A stretch of DNA of 64,000 nucleotides from Albifimbria verrucaria (taxonomy: Eukaryota > Ascomycota > Sordariomycetes > Hypocreales > Stachybotryaceae): positions 5,332,001-5,396,000 of the forward strand of contig JAHREC010000013.1 in NCBI GenBank assembly GCA_020081605.1, in the 5' to 3' direction. The position numbers were made by a program, and so were the translations under genes. The notes beneath the pieces are model-generated. The model worked only from the letters and a program-made list of their open reading frames with translations. It did no database searches and was not told where the DNA came from. Shown here piece by piece: positions 22,266 through 35,644 of this stretch (position 1 is its first letter; every line of letters starts with the position of its first letter).

Positions 22266-24354
22266 ATGATATGCGCCGCATGTCTTCATGATGCTCCTCA
22301 CCCTCACTCTCATCCTCACCCCTCACCCAGTCCCAAAGATGGCAGCCCGCCGGAAGCCTCATCAGCCGAGCCTCCGGTGCGCCGAACGCTTCCAGAGAGG
22401 GACGTGACTGAGGCCACCATCGAGGATGCCTTCGTGCGCTTCATTTTCTACTGCAACCCCGGCTTGCCACTGTATCCCGACACTCAGAGTCTACGGGAGG
22501 CTTTCAGGAATCCGCCGAGAAGTGGAGGGCGTATCTTCAGCCCCTACAGAGTCTATGAGCTAGTCAAGGAATTCTATCAAAAGACATCAAAACCTGGACC
22601 GAGTTGACCATCAAACTGGGAGTGGAGCCTCCAGACCCATCCAAGGATGAGAGCACACAAAGGTCGCACAATATGGCGTCCGCTTAAAGGTAGAAATACC
22701 GACCCCATCTGTCTACGTGACGGGCAGTTGCTGACATGCTGTGAAGAAATGGATGAATTCCATGCGCGTGAAGCCTTTTTTGAGTACCTGATGCAGATAC
22801 CCAATGATTATTGGACCAAGATTCCTGCTGAGCCCAACCCCGTCGCATACCCAGTGCGCGACGGTGTTGCTGTAGAGGACGATATGGCATTGCGCGCCCT
22901 TTACCACACATCCGCCCTAAAAGAGGCCGAAGACGGCCTGATGGTGATGAAGCTGGTGGCTCTCCGGCCGCTCAGAGAGCCCGCTTGTCACCACCCTCAG
23001 CAATCGACGACCCGCGCCAGGGACGTTCGGGCCTTTGGTCAGCGCATCCTGACACTCGGCCAATGGATTCCTTCAGAGGACAACCTCCCGCCTGGAACCA
23101 GCCGGAAAACAACCTAACTCCTGTTGCCGGGTGGCCCCAGTCGGCTTTAACGCCGACAAGCAAGACATCCTTTTGGGATGACACCATGGAGCCGCGGTCA
23201 GCAGTGACCCCATCGAAGCCACGACTACCTGGTCAGCGCCGCGGTGTCAAAAACGTCTCTTCGGCTTGGCGGCCGGGCAGCTTAGAACCGGGCGCCAAAA
23301 CTCGAGGCAGACCACCGATCAATCGCGGTGTGACAGACGAGCCACCTTCATTTTCTCAACCAGGATGGCCAGCATCAAAGGAGAGTACTTCGGAAGAGAC
23401 AAGCACGCCCGGGGTACACCACCAGTACATTCAGGGCCAGCGCACCACTACTCGTATAGTCAGCCGCAAGTTGCCAACGGCATGTCTCCTGTTACTTCCA
23501 TGATGGATCATCGTGGACCCCGGATAACCAGAGGCCATCCAGACCAAGCATCTCCCTTCAGGTTCCTGAACGCCCGCCTGGCTCTGTTCGTTTGGCCACG
23601 CCGCCGCCGCCACCACCACCACCACCCCAGTTGCTCCTGCCAGCAACTATCAGCAGACAGAGATGCATGAGTCTCGTGAAGCGGAACAACCAAATGGTTG
23701 GGCTAGAATAACGAGGGAGGCAGCCGAGCGGCAAGCCTCTTTGAACAACCTCAACAATACAAATTCCTCAGTGGCATCAATGAATTCGGACATTTCAGAG
23801 TTTCTATTCGAGAAAATGGAAGATCGCACCAACGTGGATGTTGTGATTGCTTTTTCACTCGTGCAATGCACGATGCTGATTGGTTTGACGCCGAGGGAAA
23901 CCCTGCGGAAGCAGCATGCTTGGAGGAGTGCACAGCCATTGTCAATTCAACGATGGAGACGATGTATAAGGCGGCGCCGACGGCACAGTCATTTCTGGTA
24001 AACTTGGCAGCATTATCAGGTGCCAGAATGCTCATGACGACGCGGGCGAAATGCACGCGGTTAGGCGAGGACGAGGAAAAGTACATGTACAAATTGGACT
24101 GGGAATATAGGTTTGGCAAATTCAAGGGGCCGTACACGATGATGCAGAACGTTCCGCGAACGATGTGGGAGCGGCCCAAGACGGACATGGGTGACGGCAG
24201 CCAACAGGAGGGAGGTGGGCTACCGCTCACAGTGGCGGATTGGCAGAAGAAATATCAGAACCTGCTACAAACGGTACGGGACAAGGACAAGGAGTTATTG
24301 GAGCTGCGGACTAAGGTGACGCTTTCTCAGAGGACGATGTCGGCGAGTCGATGA
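22266..24354 (+). CDS. ARS-binding protein 2 (ABP2)-like DNA-binding protein
   Basis: This appears to be a member of the fungal ARS-binding-factor-2 family, named from the fission yeast protein that binds replication-origin elements. The conserved domain lies in the first third: DVTEATIEDAFVRFIFYCNP, SGGRIFSPYRVYELV, then after an intron (22690-22746) FFEYLMQIPNDYW. The middle contains two AT-hook-like patches, KRGRRRP and KTRGRPPINRG. A proline run (about 23600-23630) precedes a C-terminal helical region with SDISEFLFEKMEDR and a coiled coil ending at 24354. Eight runs are one base short (near 22589, 22659, 22770, 22900, 23411, 23518, 23625, 23851), the most of any gene here together with MIF2. 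Restored length is about 679 residues. The ATG at 22266 is the first in frame, but the start is uncertain. The family call is moderately sure. Confidence 0.65.
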
Positions 24355-27002
24355 TACCATTTGGGCTGCTGTTGGTGTTGCTGTTTGTGCATATCTTGGA
24401 TCTCTTTTTGTTCTTTCATTTTGCTGGATGGTGGGTTGTCAATATGTAAGCTGGTGTAAAATCGTGTATATTTCACTATCTTCTCTGGTCCATTTCATAG
24501 CTGTATCTGACGATATAGAGAAGCAACTTATTCTGCTGCCGATCCAGCACCAGCCTTGCCAGTCTCCTGAACGACGAAGTGGCGTGGCGTGTAAGCAGAA
24601 ATGTCTCCTGCGGTGGTAGTCTGACGAAGTTACCATGGCCAATGGAAGCGAGCTTTGTTCATGCACGAGTGACACATCAGTCAAGTGTGGTGGTTAGAGT
24701 GGTACCTTTGATGTGCTGAGTCGGCCGCATGTGCAGGATCCAATAGCGATATGCTGCATCAAAGCCGCCCGGCTTACCTCACTGTCCTGTTCCAGTATCT
24801 TTTGCAAACGCCCCGTTTAGCCGTCTCGTGGCGTCTGAGTGCCGCACGCGCCAACACCGCTTTCTTGGTTTTATGCTGCTGCCTTGTGCTTCGAGGCGGC
24901 GGCGAAGTTGCCTAAAGATGGCAGGTCGAAGGATGTGGAATGTACAATCAAAGCTCATGATGGAGGATGCCATCACGTTGCAGACAGGCTCTCCGGAGGG
25001 CGAGGCCGCGTATCGAATACCCAGCCCTATGGAGAAGCAGGGTCTGCAACAAGAACCGAGACGTGCCGGAGGGTTTTGTCTGGTGTAAGTCAAAGGTGAG
25101 GTACATAGACGGAGGGGAAAGTGGGGAGGGACAGGGAAGCTTAAGGTTCAGGTAAGCATATATACGGAGAGTACTGACGTACCGGTACCGGCACTGCAAA
25201 TTGTAACTACCTGGTAAGGTGTGCAACGGCAATTCGATCGACGGCATGTGCGGAGTAGATACCTGGGCTACCTAGGAGGTAGGTAAGTTAGTACCTACGG
25301 ATACGTGCTGTAGCATTAAGTTAGGGTGTGGCTGGAAACAAACAATGGGGAGGGGTTGCCATTAACATTATACGAGTTGTAGCTTTGGGCTGGCAACGGC
25401 ACGCGATGTCCTCGCTTCAGCTGGCGCACGGCCAGGTGTTCAGCGAGAAGCAAGTCCTGGATATTTTTGTACTGCGTTGTCTCGGAGCGTGTTGCGTTCT
25501 GGCGGGATCTCGGGCTGTCCGACGATCAGCGCGGAACATCCACATCCACATCTAAATCTACATCTACTCCATATGTGCAGTAACTGCAACTGCTAAGGTA
25601 GGTACCAGAGCACAACCCGCAATCACAACTGCGACTGTCATCGCAATGGCTCGGCCTGCATTCCGTGGTGCGGAGACAGACAAAGCCCGACGGTCTCGCG
25701 GGGATCTACTCCGTCTGCCCTATCAGCTGCCGGTTGTATGCTTGTCTTAAACATGGCTGAAATCTAGAACTGAGCAGAGCTCCAGATGCTTGGTCCCGGC
25801 ACGACTACAGTACGACCCCTGGACTCACCACTCCGAGACCCCCAGATCTAAGGGTTGCTTGAGTATGGTATGGCATTCGATAACATTGTTGCCCGTTTCT
25901 TTCCCTCACTTCTTCCTTTTCGTTTCCCCTCCGTCCTCGCTCCTTGCTGGCGGTCGCTTGTGGCGCTTTGGTTGTTACAGGGCAGGAGAACGACGGTCGT
26001 CTTTTAGATAACAATGGCCTAAAGCGGTTGGGCCATCTCACTGACCACCCCTAACCTCATCCTTTCCCATCGCCACCTCATTCGCCAATCCTCCGTCTGG
26101 CATCATCTTGCATCAATCTGCTGCACAGACAAGTGCAGCCTGGGAGAGCCGACCTACCGGACTCGGATCGCCCCTGGGAATTGCAATTGCCTATCTGGAG
26201 CATGCTCGCCCCGCCAGCTGTTGCTTTTTGCTGTCCTCACGCATCGTTCAAGCATCATGACGAAAGGGAGCCATGCCATCCGCCTGTCACACCTAAGCTG
26301 GACAGACCCCTCGCCAGCCAAGACGATCCGTCATCTTATTACATCTGCATTGCCCAGATACGATACGATACCTCTTCGCAGCCCTCTGCTGTCAAAGTAG
26401 CGCCATCTTGATTGATCCGCCTCTCTTGGCAAGGTCAGCCCTGCTGACATTTTGACCGCCGATTTCACATCACACATACGCGCGGATTGCTTCTATTGAG
26501 CAGACCCTTCAACTATATCCGTCCCCTTCAATATCATTATCAGACGTCCCTCCTTCTTCGACCTTCTAGTTGTTAGTACGCGCCAACACCTGCAGCGGCT
26601 GGTGGCCCCCCTCCCTCGCCTCCCACCCCCGGCTTCACCGACGCCTGTCCTCGCTAGTCTCCTCCACCTCTCCACGTTTTTACTCACACAGGCAAGCTAT
26701 AACGTACGGTCGGCTCCCTTGGCACCGCTTTGCGGGAGGCTTCTCTTGGGCCAGGGTTGGTCAAGCGTCCCCTGGCTATTTTCCGACCGGATTCCTTCGG
26801 CCTGCCTTTTCGCGTACTTCTCGAGCTGCTTCTCCCTCTCTTCTTCTCCAGACCGGGGCCATTTCTAAATCCATCTTGCATTTCGATACGACGCGACGCC
26901 CTAGCCTCAAGTCCCCGCTTCCCCTCCCCTTCCGAGGGACCGGATCGTCTCCACCCCGTCGTCTCTTCCCCGGACGTCTCTCACCTCAGAGACTCCTCGA
27001 TC
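24355..27002. other. Long promoter-side intergenic region
   Basis: This 2.6 kb region is upstream of the MFS transporter. It contains a TAGG/GGTACC-rich patch (about 25180-25610) and CT-rich sequence just before the gene (about 25900-26990), the usual look of a long fungal 5' leader. No gene is supported. Confidence 0.5.
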
Positions 27003-29219
27003 ATGCAGTCGGTCACGTCCAACGGGGTCGAGGAGGCCCCACGGTAAGCCTCCTTCCGCTCCTGTAACTCCTTTGTCTTTATCCTGTTCCCATCTCGTCC
27101 CGGTCCATGGCTGACGTCTTGCTCGCTCTCTTCGCCTCTCTTGCAGTGTTTCCAACGGCTTCCATTCCTTGTCCATAGGCGAAGCTGGTTCCCACGGCTC
27201 TGAGAGACACGTCGATCTCAACGCCAACGTCGAGGCTAAGTACGCTCATTCCCACCCTTGCTTCCGGCACGTGGTCTGCTGCGTGTTGCGCATTCCTGAC
27301 GCATGCATCTCAGAATCAAGAACCCCTTGATCGGCATCCCCGCCGCCAACTGCTCGCCCAGGTTGATGAGTTTTGTCGTGAGAAGGACCTGAACGACTTT
27401 CGCGACACCCTTCGCAAAGGCGCCCTCGTCGCCCAGGACCCTACGGGCTATGAAGATATCACGGGAGACGAAGCTCTTGACCAGACCGAGATTGACGCCC
27501 TCCGCGATGAAGTCCTTCACAAGTGGCGCATTCCCGGCGTCCTTCTTCTAACTGTAATCACATGTTCCATAGGTGCTGCTGTCCAAGGCTGGGACCAAAC
27601 CGGCTCCAATGGCGCGAATCTTCATTTTCCTGCCGCCTACAACATCGACGGCGACAGCACCCATGATAAGCTCATCGTCGGCCTCGTCAATGCCGCGCCC
27701 TATATTGGCACCGCCGTCCTAGGCTGTTGGATGTCCGACCCTATCAATGACTTCGTCGGCCGTCGGGGCACCATCTTTTCTCTGCCAATTTTTGCTTGTG
27801 GCCCGTTATTGGCAGCGCCTTTTGTGCAACGTGGCAGCAGCTTCTCGTCTGTCGCCTGCTGCTCGGCATCGGTATGGGAACTAAGGCGTCTACAGGTAAG
27901 ATTTTGATACTTCCAGCTGCCATTTATGCAATTGTACATCTTCCTTGGGGCTTGCTTGGCTTACACACCTTTCTGCAGTTCCTATCTTCGCGGCAGAAAA
28001 TTCACCAGCCTCGATCCGTGGTGCGCTTGTCATGAGCTGGCAGTTATGGACGGCTTTTGGCATCTTCCTCGGCACATGCGCCAACCTCGCAGCTACAAAG
28101 ATTGGCAACGACGCTTGGCGATATCAACTGGGTTCCGCATTCATACCGGCCGTGCCACTTCTCATCCTGATCTACTTCTGCCCTGAATCACCCCGTTGGT
28201 ATATCAAAAAGAACCGCTATCGGGAGGCCATGAAGTCTCTGCTGCGCTTGCGGAACAACCCCGTCCAAGCGGCCCGCGACTTATACTATATTCATGTACA
28301 GCTCCAGGTAGAAGCCAAGTACATCGGACGAGGCAACTACTTGACACGTTTCTTTGAACTCTTTACGGTCCCGCGCGTACGTCGTGCAACACTAGCAGCA
28401 TCTACCGTCATGATTGCGCAACAGATGTGTGGCATCAACATCATCGCCTTCTATTCTGCGACCGTCTTTGCGGACGCGGGCGCTAGCAATTTTGATGCCC
28501 TCCTTGCTTCCTGGGGCTTCGGGCTCGTCAACTTTATCTTCGCCTTCCCTGCTATTTGGACCATCGATACCTTCGGTCGGCGCTCACTGCTGTTGTTCAC
28601 CTTTCCACAAATGGCGTGGACTTTGCTAGCAGCTGGACTTTGCACTCGGATACCTGGACCGGGAGGTGTACATCTCGCCTTGGTGGCCTTGTTCGTCTAC
28701 TTATTTGCGGCTTTCTACTCTCCTGGGAAGGCCCAGTGCCTTTCACTTATTCTGCCGAAGTCTTCCCTCTGTCGCACCGTGAAGTTGGGATGGCTTGGGC
28801 GGTAGCTACCTGTTTGTTCTGGGCTGCCGTGCTGTCGATTACCTTCCCTTGATGCTCGTCAAGCTTGGTGTTATAGGGTCGTTTCTCTTATACTCCGGTT
28901 TCAACGTGATTGCTTTGGTCATGATATTTCTTTGGTTGCCCGAGACCAAGCAGCGTACGCTTGAGGAGTTGGATTACATTTTGCGGTTCCCACACGCGTC
29001 TTTATGAAGTACCAAGTCACAAAGGTTTTGCCGTGGTGGTTCAAGCGGTGGGTATTGCTACGGAAAAATGAGCTGCTTGAGCCGCTGTACCAGCTAGATC
29101 TGGCCGAGCACCCGGACACCGATAGCACAGAGATGATGGCGGAGAATGACAAAGCCAGGGTGGAACTGAAAGACATGGTAGGCTTTGCAACCGCCATGGA
29201 CACGACCCCAGGTCGATGA
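27003..29219 (+). CDS. MFS sugar/inositol transporter
   Basis: This is a twelve-helix major facilitator of the sugar porter family, most like the fungal group annotated as related to myo-inositol transporters; it would carry a sugar or polyol across the plasma membrane. Four exons (introns 27044-27146, 27240-27313, 27896-27978) give about 653 residues. A 100-residue cytosolic N-terminus includes [13 protein letters not shown]. Motifs include the loop [17 protein letters not shown] after helix 6, [13 protein letters not shown] in helix 7, [11 protein letters not shown], and [12 protein letters not shown] after helix 12, followed by a long tail with [12 protein letters not shown] and [12 protein letters not shown]. 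Five runs are one base short (27338-27341, 27776-27779, 28725-28727, 28846-28848, 28979-28982). The substrate cannot be read from the sequence. Confidence 0.88.
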
Positions 29220-32200
29220 GGTACGAGGCCGTCGAGTCTTGGTGTTCATTATGGTGCGCATGACGCTCGTGCTACATGATTATTTGCTTACTCTTATGAT
29301 ACCACGGAAAAACGGACGGAAAGGCGCGCAGGAATTACTGTTTAGGATAATGATACCCATTACTTAGTTGTACGCTACATTCGCACAGCATTATAGGTGT
29401 AATTGAAGTTTAGTGCATTACGATGATGGTCCTGATGATGCAAACGAGGTATAGAGAGGCATGGCACCTTGGTCACACGCAGCATTGCCATTACATCATG
29501 GTAGGATTTCAGGGTCTTGGAATATCCGAGGTAGCGCCAAAGCGCGAGACGCCAACTGGTGGCAACGGTGTGTGGAGAGCTGCAAGTTACCTGCGCTACG
29601 AGAGAATATCAGGGCCCTCGATTCCGAGATGATAATGATACAGTGCGGAGGAGCTGATCACCACGTGGAGACACGAGCACAGTCCAGAGGATGCCACGAT
29701 ACAGAACCTCGGTTGCGGTATTGCGATCGATGGTGGTGGGTTGCAACCCCCAATGATCTCCCTCTGCAAGCGCCGCGGGATCGACGCGGAAAAGGTGCTG
29801 GTGGAGACGAAATATGGACATTTGTGGGCTTGGCTGTGGGAGGAGGAGATGACCATGACGCAGGGAGATGAAGGTAAGCGAGGTAGCCAGCAGCAGGTTC
29901 GGCTCCAGAGGGTTTAGACAACGTTTACTTCAGCATTAGGTTGGAAACTATCGACGTTGAAGGGCCTGGGGCTGAAGGCGATGATGACATTGTGGCTCCC
30001 GCAGATGGGTATTGATTTCGGGAGGTGTCGGCGGTGAGATTGACGGCTCGAGGGACGGCATTGACGCAGGTGCTTGGCAAGTTGGAAACGAGCAGAGACG
30101 GACACGGGGCTTTTGTTTCTTTTTCACTGTTGGAGAGGTTGATTGCTTTGGCCTCGCGTGTGCCAGTTTAGTAGGATATCCAAAGACCAGCCAGGGGTGG
30201 CGTCTAACTTTTCTTCTCCCGAAACATTCAACAACGGTGCCGTGCCCACATGGTAACAGAGCTCTACTATAGGAGGGTTTTCGCTTAGAAGCCGGTAGGC
30301 AATTGAAGAGCAGATACGCAATACCCAAGTCCACCAGCGTCCGTTACGGGTGGGTGGGAGTGAGGGAGGGAGGACACAAGGGTTGCTGGTGTTGGTTGCA
30401 TAACGCTGTGAATGGATGCGTCGTAAGCCCCAAGGGAGATCTAATGAGCAGATACGAAAGGGCCTTGCGGATTCCCCACACCGAGCAGCGAAATCCCGAA
30501 GATACCTGACCCAGAAGTGCAGGTATTGGAAGACTGTGAAGGGCGCAAAAAAAAAAAAAAACTAAACAAAACGAGACCCCATACGGACGAACAAGGGCAT
30601 ATTTTGCCCAGCCGGGTGGGAGAGGGAGCAGGCCTAGCGAGGCAACGGCGTTGGTCTAAGTCGAGCGTGGCGCTGCCACTAGAGCAGCATTAAGGAGGTT
30701 ACAGCGCGCGTCTATACTCAAAGCGGGCTGGGCCTGGCCCCGTCCTTACCAGGCCATGATGCAAGGCACGTCCCGGAGGCCATTGGGTTATTCTTTTGCT
30801 GTTGGCTGTCGCTTGGATGTGGTGGAAGAGGGATAGTGAGCGCGCAGCAAGGGCGGTGCACGCATCGAGCTCACGGCTCGAGCTCAACATCGGCCTTGAC
30901 TAAGCGGCTGGAGAAGGCTCGATCTCTGATCCATGGGGATCAACAACCTAAAATCCCAACTTTTGATGCTAAGACGGCATATACTGGAGAAGAGGTCTTG
31001 GCTCCAGGTGCGGACACAGTACGCACAGTAAAACAAGCAAGTTTAGGTAAGTGAAGCCTCCACAGGCAGCTTAGTAGGGAGGTAAACCACTGAATACCGG
31101 CACCTCTCCAACTTACCTAATACTGTGATAAGCGTCGGCTCGCATTGTTTCACTGCGGCCTCGGTCTTGATCTTAATAGCGGATGGACCGACTAACTGAC
31201 TAGCTGTACTGTGTGCTTCGTATTACGGCGACTGCCACATGGAGTACTCCGATCTGAACAGTAACAGTGACACAAACTCCAGGCCCGATCATTTCTGGTC
31301 AGCACTTCAATCACACACATGGCACAGGCCCCCGTTCCCCTCCCCTCCAGGACTTTGGTTAAGACCTTTGGAGCGGCAAGCAAACAAAGTCCTACATGAT
31401 TCTCACGCGACAGATTGATAGATGGAAGCAGTCAGCAGCATGGATGGTTCAAGGCTTGGCCGTATGCCGGTAAGCCGGGAGAGTGAAGAATGGGATTCTG
31501 GAGGGATCATGCTTTGACAGGGCCTTCTGCTTGCAGTGGATCGAGACCTGGAAATACAGTGCATGGAGCTAAAAACAGACACTCTGGTTTTTTTCCCTTC
31601 CCATTCCCCTGGTGTGCTAAGCTTGGCACCCACAGCACTGCGTCCAGGCCAATTGGCAGCCGCCAGACCAAGGTGAAACGACGCGGACAGGGGCCCTCAG
31701 TGGCGCAATTGGGAACACACTGCCAGCGTCCCACCCTGCAGCCCTCTGCCACTGCTCCCTGGAGTCTCCCCCAATTGGCCACATCCTTGCTGGTGCTGGG
31801 CCTGTTGGACCCCTGACGTTGCTTCCTCTTCCTTATCCGGTATCTGGACTCCACTCCCGTCATTGATCCCATTGACGCCCTCAGATTCCCTTGGATCGTC
31901 CATTGTACATCAGCTCCCCAATTCGCAACTTTCCTAGACTTGACGCGTCCTTTTGGCTTTTCTTTCTCCTCTATTCCCCCTCCACTAATTCCTCTTTTTA
32001 CGAACTTTTCTCCATCTCCCTAGACCTTTCTTTACCTCCCTCCTCCCCTCCTCCAAAAATTTCCTATCATTCTTTCTCTTTGTCTTTCGTTTGGCCTGGA
32101 GAAAAGCCCTTCGTTAACCATTCTCTCGCCCTCCCTGCAACCTCTTTGGCCCGTACGACTCGAATCCGCACGTGCAGAGGTCAAATATCACCAGCGAGCT

Positions 32201-32624
32201 CCCGTCCTGTCGTCTCCTGGTCCTGCGACTCCCGCCGTAACAGTTGCTTCCCCGTCGACCTAGAATTCGTCTGTACTCATCCCAGTTTCACGATCTTCCC
32301 CTCGCTCGCCGCGTACGGAGCTAGACTTCGGCCGCTGCCGCATAGACTACCAGAGATTTGACATCTCTTGCCGTGTGTTTTTCTTGCATTTCCTCAGCAT
32401 TGACGTGCCACGGCTTGTTTTACCTCCCGCGCGTCCTAGCCCCAACGGGACTACTCCTGGGAGTCGACAATTCCTCCTCGGTTTCAGATTGACGCTTGCA
32501 AGGCACGCAAACGACGTGATTCACCATCATCCTACCGCTTCGACCGCCTCCCCATCATCCGTGCGTTTGAGTGGGGTCCCAAGGGAAGAAAAGTGTCGCC
32601 GCTGCGATATAAGGATACGCTGCA
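29220..32624. other. Long intergenic region
   Basis: This 3.4 kb region is upstream of the MscS channel. It contains a 15-base A run (30547-30561) and a CT-rich leader-like stretch (about 31930-32400). The open frames overlap on several strands and show no family signature. Confidence 0.5.
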
Positions 32625-35509
32625 ATGGTCACTCGACGACCATCCTCCATATCGAAGAGAAATTCTGGCTTTATCCCATTAGACGGTGGAGGCGACATGG
32701 CTGATATTCCCTCTCCACCGTCCGGAGCAACGTCTCTACCGGCGCCCGCAAGCCCACCATGCCCACCAACACCTCCTCCAGCAGCGAGTCTGGTTCCAAT
32801 GAGAAGGGTGGTCTGAACTTCCGGGGCGGTCGCCGTCGCAAGCTGACTGGTGATGACATCGGCCGTAAGGACGACGACACCGTTTCCGAGGACGGCTTCA
32901 GCCTCAACTTCATGGGCAAGCTCTACACCAAGGTCGTCGGCTGGTCCCCGTTACACGCAACCTCATCTACATCGTTCCCGTGGCCCTCCTGCTCGCCGTT
33001 CCACTTATCGTCCTTCCAGCTGCCGGCTTCGACAAGGACAGAACAAATGATGGCGATGGCAAGAAACAAATATTTGTAGGCCAGGTCAAGCTTGACGGAA
33101 AAGATTCGAATGGAAACGAGAGATGGGCACATGGACCTCCACTCTTCCAGCTGTTCCTTTGGATCGAAGTCGCTTGGCTGACTTGCTGGGCCGCCAAGCT
33201 GGTTGCGTGGATTCTGCCCCAGGTCTTCATGTTCTTCTGTGGCATCGTCAGTGTCGGTACCCGCAAGTACGCCACGGTGTTAAGCAATCTTCAACTCCAG
33301 GTTTCGCTTCTTCTTTGGGCTTTGGCTAGTTGGTTGACCTTCTCCAACTTCCTCAACAAGCAGAGTGACCCTGAAGTCTCATGGACCGACACCCTGCAGA
33401 CCATTCTCCTTGCTCTCTTCATCTCTTCCGCAGTCCTGCTGGGTGAAAAGGCCATCGTGCAGTTGATCGGTGTATCCTACCATCAGAGATCTTTCGCGAA
33501 CAGAATCAGGGAGTCCAAGAGAGAAGTCTACCTTCTCGGTCTCTTGTACGACGCTTCGCGTACACTCTTTCCTATGTACTGCCCGGAGTTTGAAGAGGAG
33601 GATATCATCATCAACGACAGCATCGAAACCCTCCTTAGGGGCAAAGGCAAGACATCAGCCGCCAACCCCGCAAGGATTATTGGAGACGTGACTCGTCTCG
33701 GAGACAAGGTCACTTCCGTCTTTGGTAACATTGCATCTGAGATTACCGGCAAGCAGGTCTTTAACCCCAACTCGGCTCACTCCATTGTCGTTGAGGCTCT
33801 CGAGAAGATCAAGCCTACCCAAGCTTTGGCGAGGCGTATCTGGATGTCTTTTGCCGTCGAGGACCGGGACTGTCTGATCATCGACGACATCAAGGAAGTG
33901 CTAGGTCCGGCGTACAAGGATGAAGCTGAGGAAGCCTTCAATGCCATCGATGGAGACGACAACGGCGACATCAGCTTGGACGAGATGATCCGCAAGGTGA
34001 CCGAGATTGGCAAGGAACGCAAGGCCATTGCTGAGGGTATGAAGGACATTGGCCAGGCCCTCCAGGTCTTTGACAGTGTCCTGCTCTTCGTGGTCTTCCT
34101 CATTACCATCTTTATTTTCCGTGGGTACACCTTTGTTCGATTTTTATATCTCTTACTAACAAGTCTTGGTAGTTACCTGCTTCAGAAGCCCTCTCGTCAC
34201 TAGCTTGGCTACTGCGGGAACCACATTGCTCTCTCTGTCTTTCGTGTTCGCTGCTACCTGCCAAGAGTTCTTGGGTTCCTGCATCTTCCTCTTCGTCAAG
34301 CACCCCTTCGATGTCGGTGACAGAGTCGAGATTACCTCGACCGGCATGTTTGTGGAGAGAATCTCTCTTCTCTACACTGTCTTTACCCGTGTCGACACCA
34401 ACCAGATTGTCCAGGTATGTCATGTCATTTCTAATGAGTAGATCTTGTTTGTTAATACGAATTAGATTCCCAACATTGTCTTGAACAATCTTTGGGTGGA
34501 CAACTATTCGCGTGCCAAGGCTATGGTAGAGTCCGTCGATGTCGATGTGTCATTCGACACTTCTTTCGAAGATGTTGAGCTGCTTCGTATTGAGATGGAG
34601 AAATTCGTCCAGGCTCCTGAGAACTCTCGTGACTTCAAGCCGGACTTCACTATTGGCATCGGCAGCGTTGGTAACTTGGATAAGATGACACTGAAGCTTG
34701 CCATCAAGCACAAGTCGAACTGGCACAACGGTGTTGTCAAGGCTACTCGCAAGTCCAAGTTCATGTGCGCCCTGGCCCAGTCTATGAAGAAGGTTCCCAT
34801 CTACGGTCCTGGCGGTGGTGGTGAGCCCCTGGGCGGACCTACCAACCCAAGCTACTCTGTTGCGGTTTCCGACGACGATGCGGCTAAGAAGCGTGAGGCT
34901 GCTGCCAAGGCGAAGGAGGCTCTCCGCATGGTTCCCTCACACGCCGCTCAGTCTGAAGAGGAAGCTAGGAACGCCGAGAAGCAAGCGGTATCTGACCTCA
35001 ACTCTAACCCGCCTATCCTCGAGGCGATTGGTGGCTGGGATCTGCGTGACGACAGCGCCGCGGGACCCCACGATAACGTAGCCAGGGGTGGCGAGCCCAA
35101 CCTCAACGACCTCAACAGGCAACCCAGCCACAGCGGCGGCCGCAGAAAGGCTGGCGAAGGCCTTCCCACACCTAGTCTTATGACCACCGACACCAGAACC
35201 TCTATGGGTGGTGGAGCCCATTCGCCTCGCCTGGAGGTATTTGACGAGGAAGCTCGAACAGGCATGCCATCTACCTTCTATGCTGCCAACCGAGCCCGGT
35301 CGACCAGCTCTGCATCGCATCACCCGCCCGCTGGTTCGGGCAGCAACCTGCACCCGCTGCGTAGCTCGCCATCGCAGCGTGGCCGACGACACCCGTCGGG
35401 CTACTCTGAGCAGACCCACGGCACCCTGGACCCCGCGCGCCATAGAGGGCATCCCTGCGTACGGGCCGACGCTAGTGGTCAGTCTCGTGAGCATGTACAT
35501 GAAGGATAA
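32625..35509 (+). CDS. MscS-family mechanosensitive channel with EF-hand
   Basis: The protein resembles the fission yeast Msy1/Msy2 group: ER- or plasma-membrane channels that open on osmotic swelling and are tuned by calcium. Three exons (introns 34121-34172, 34415-34465) give about 927 residues. Several N-terminal membrane segments come first (33000-33450), then an EF-hand at about residue 445 with the [13 protein letters not shown] loop, two pore-side helices ending in [10 protein letters not shown], and the MscS beta domain with [10 protein letters not shown] and [17 protein letters not shown] low-complexity cytosolic tail rich in Ser, Arg and Gly closes it. Runs are one base short at 32753-32755 and 32946-32949. 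The start could instead be the ATG at 32698. The C-terminus is uncertain: a further shift near 35431 would move the stop to 35549. Confidence 0.87.
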
Positions 35510-35644
35510 TGGTCCTAGTGGACGAGACGAGAAAAATGATTTCTTTTAGAGTTTTGCATTATGGGATATCGGAACTGTACGAGATCAGAAGGCGATACCT
35601 TACCCTTCTACAATAGAGCATATGCTTAGGCAACCTGCAGACGA

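Noticed and set aside
29948..30334. 128-codon antisense frame upstream of the MscS gene
   Set aside because: Several frames are open on both strands here and none resembles a known protein.
34937..35500. Antisense open frame of 187 codons opposite the MscS tail
   Set aside because: It is a shadow of GC-rich coding sequence on the other strand; composition is random-like and no family motif is visible.
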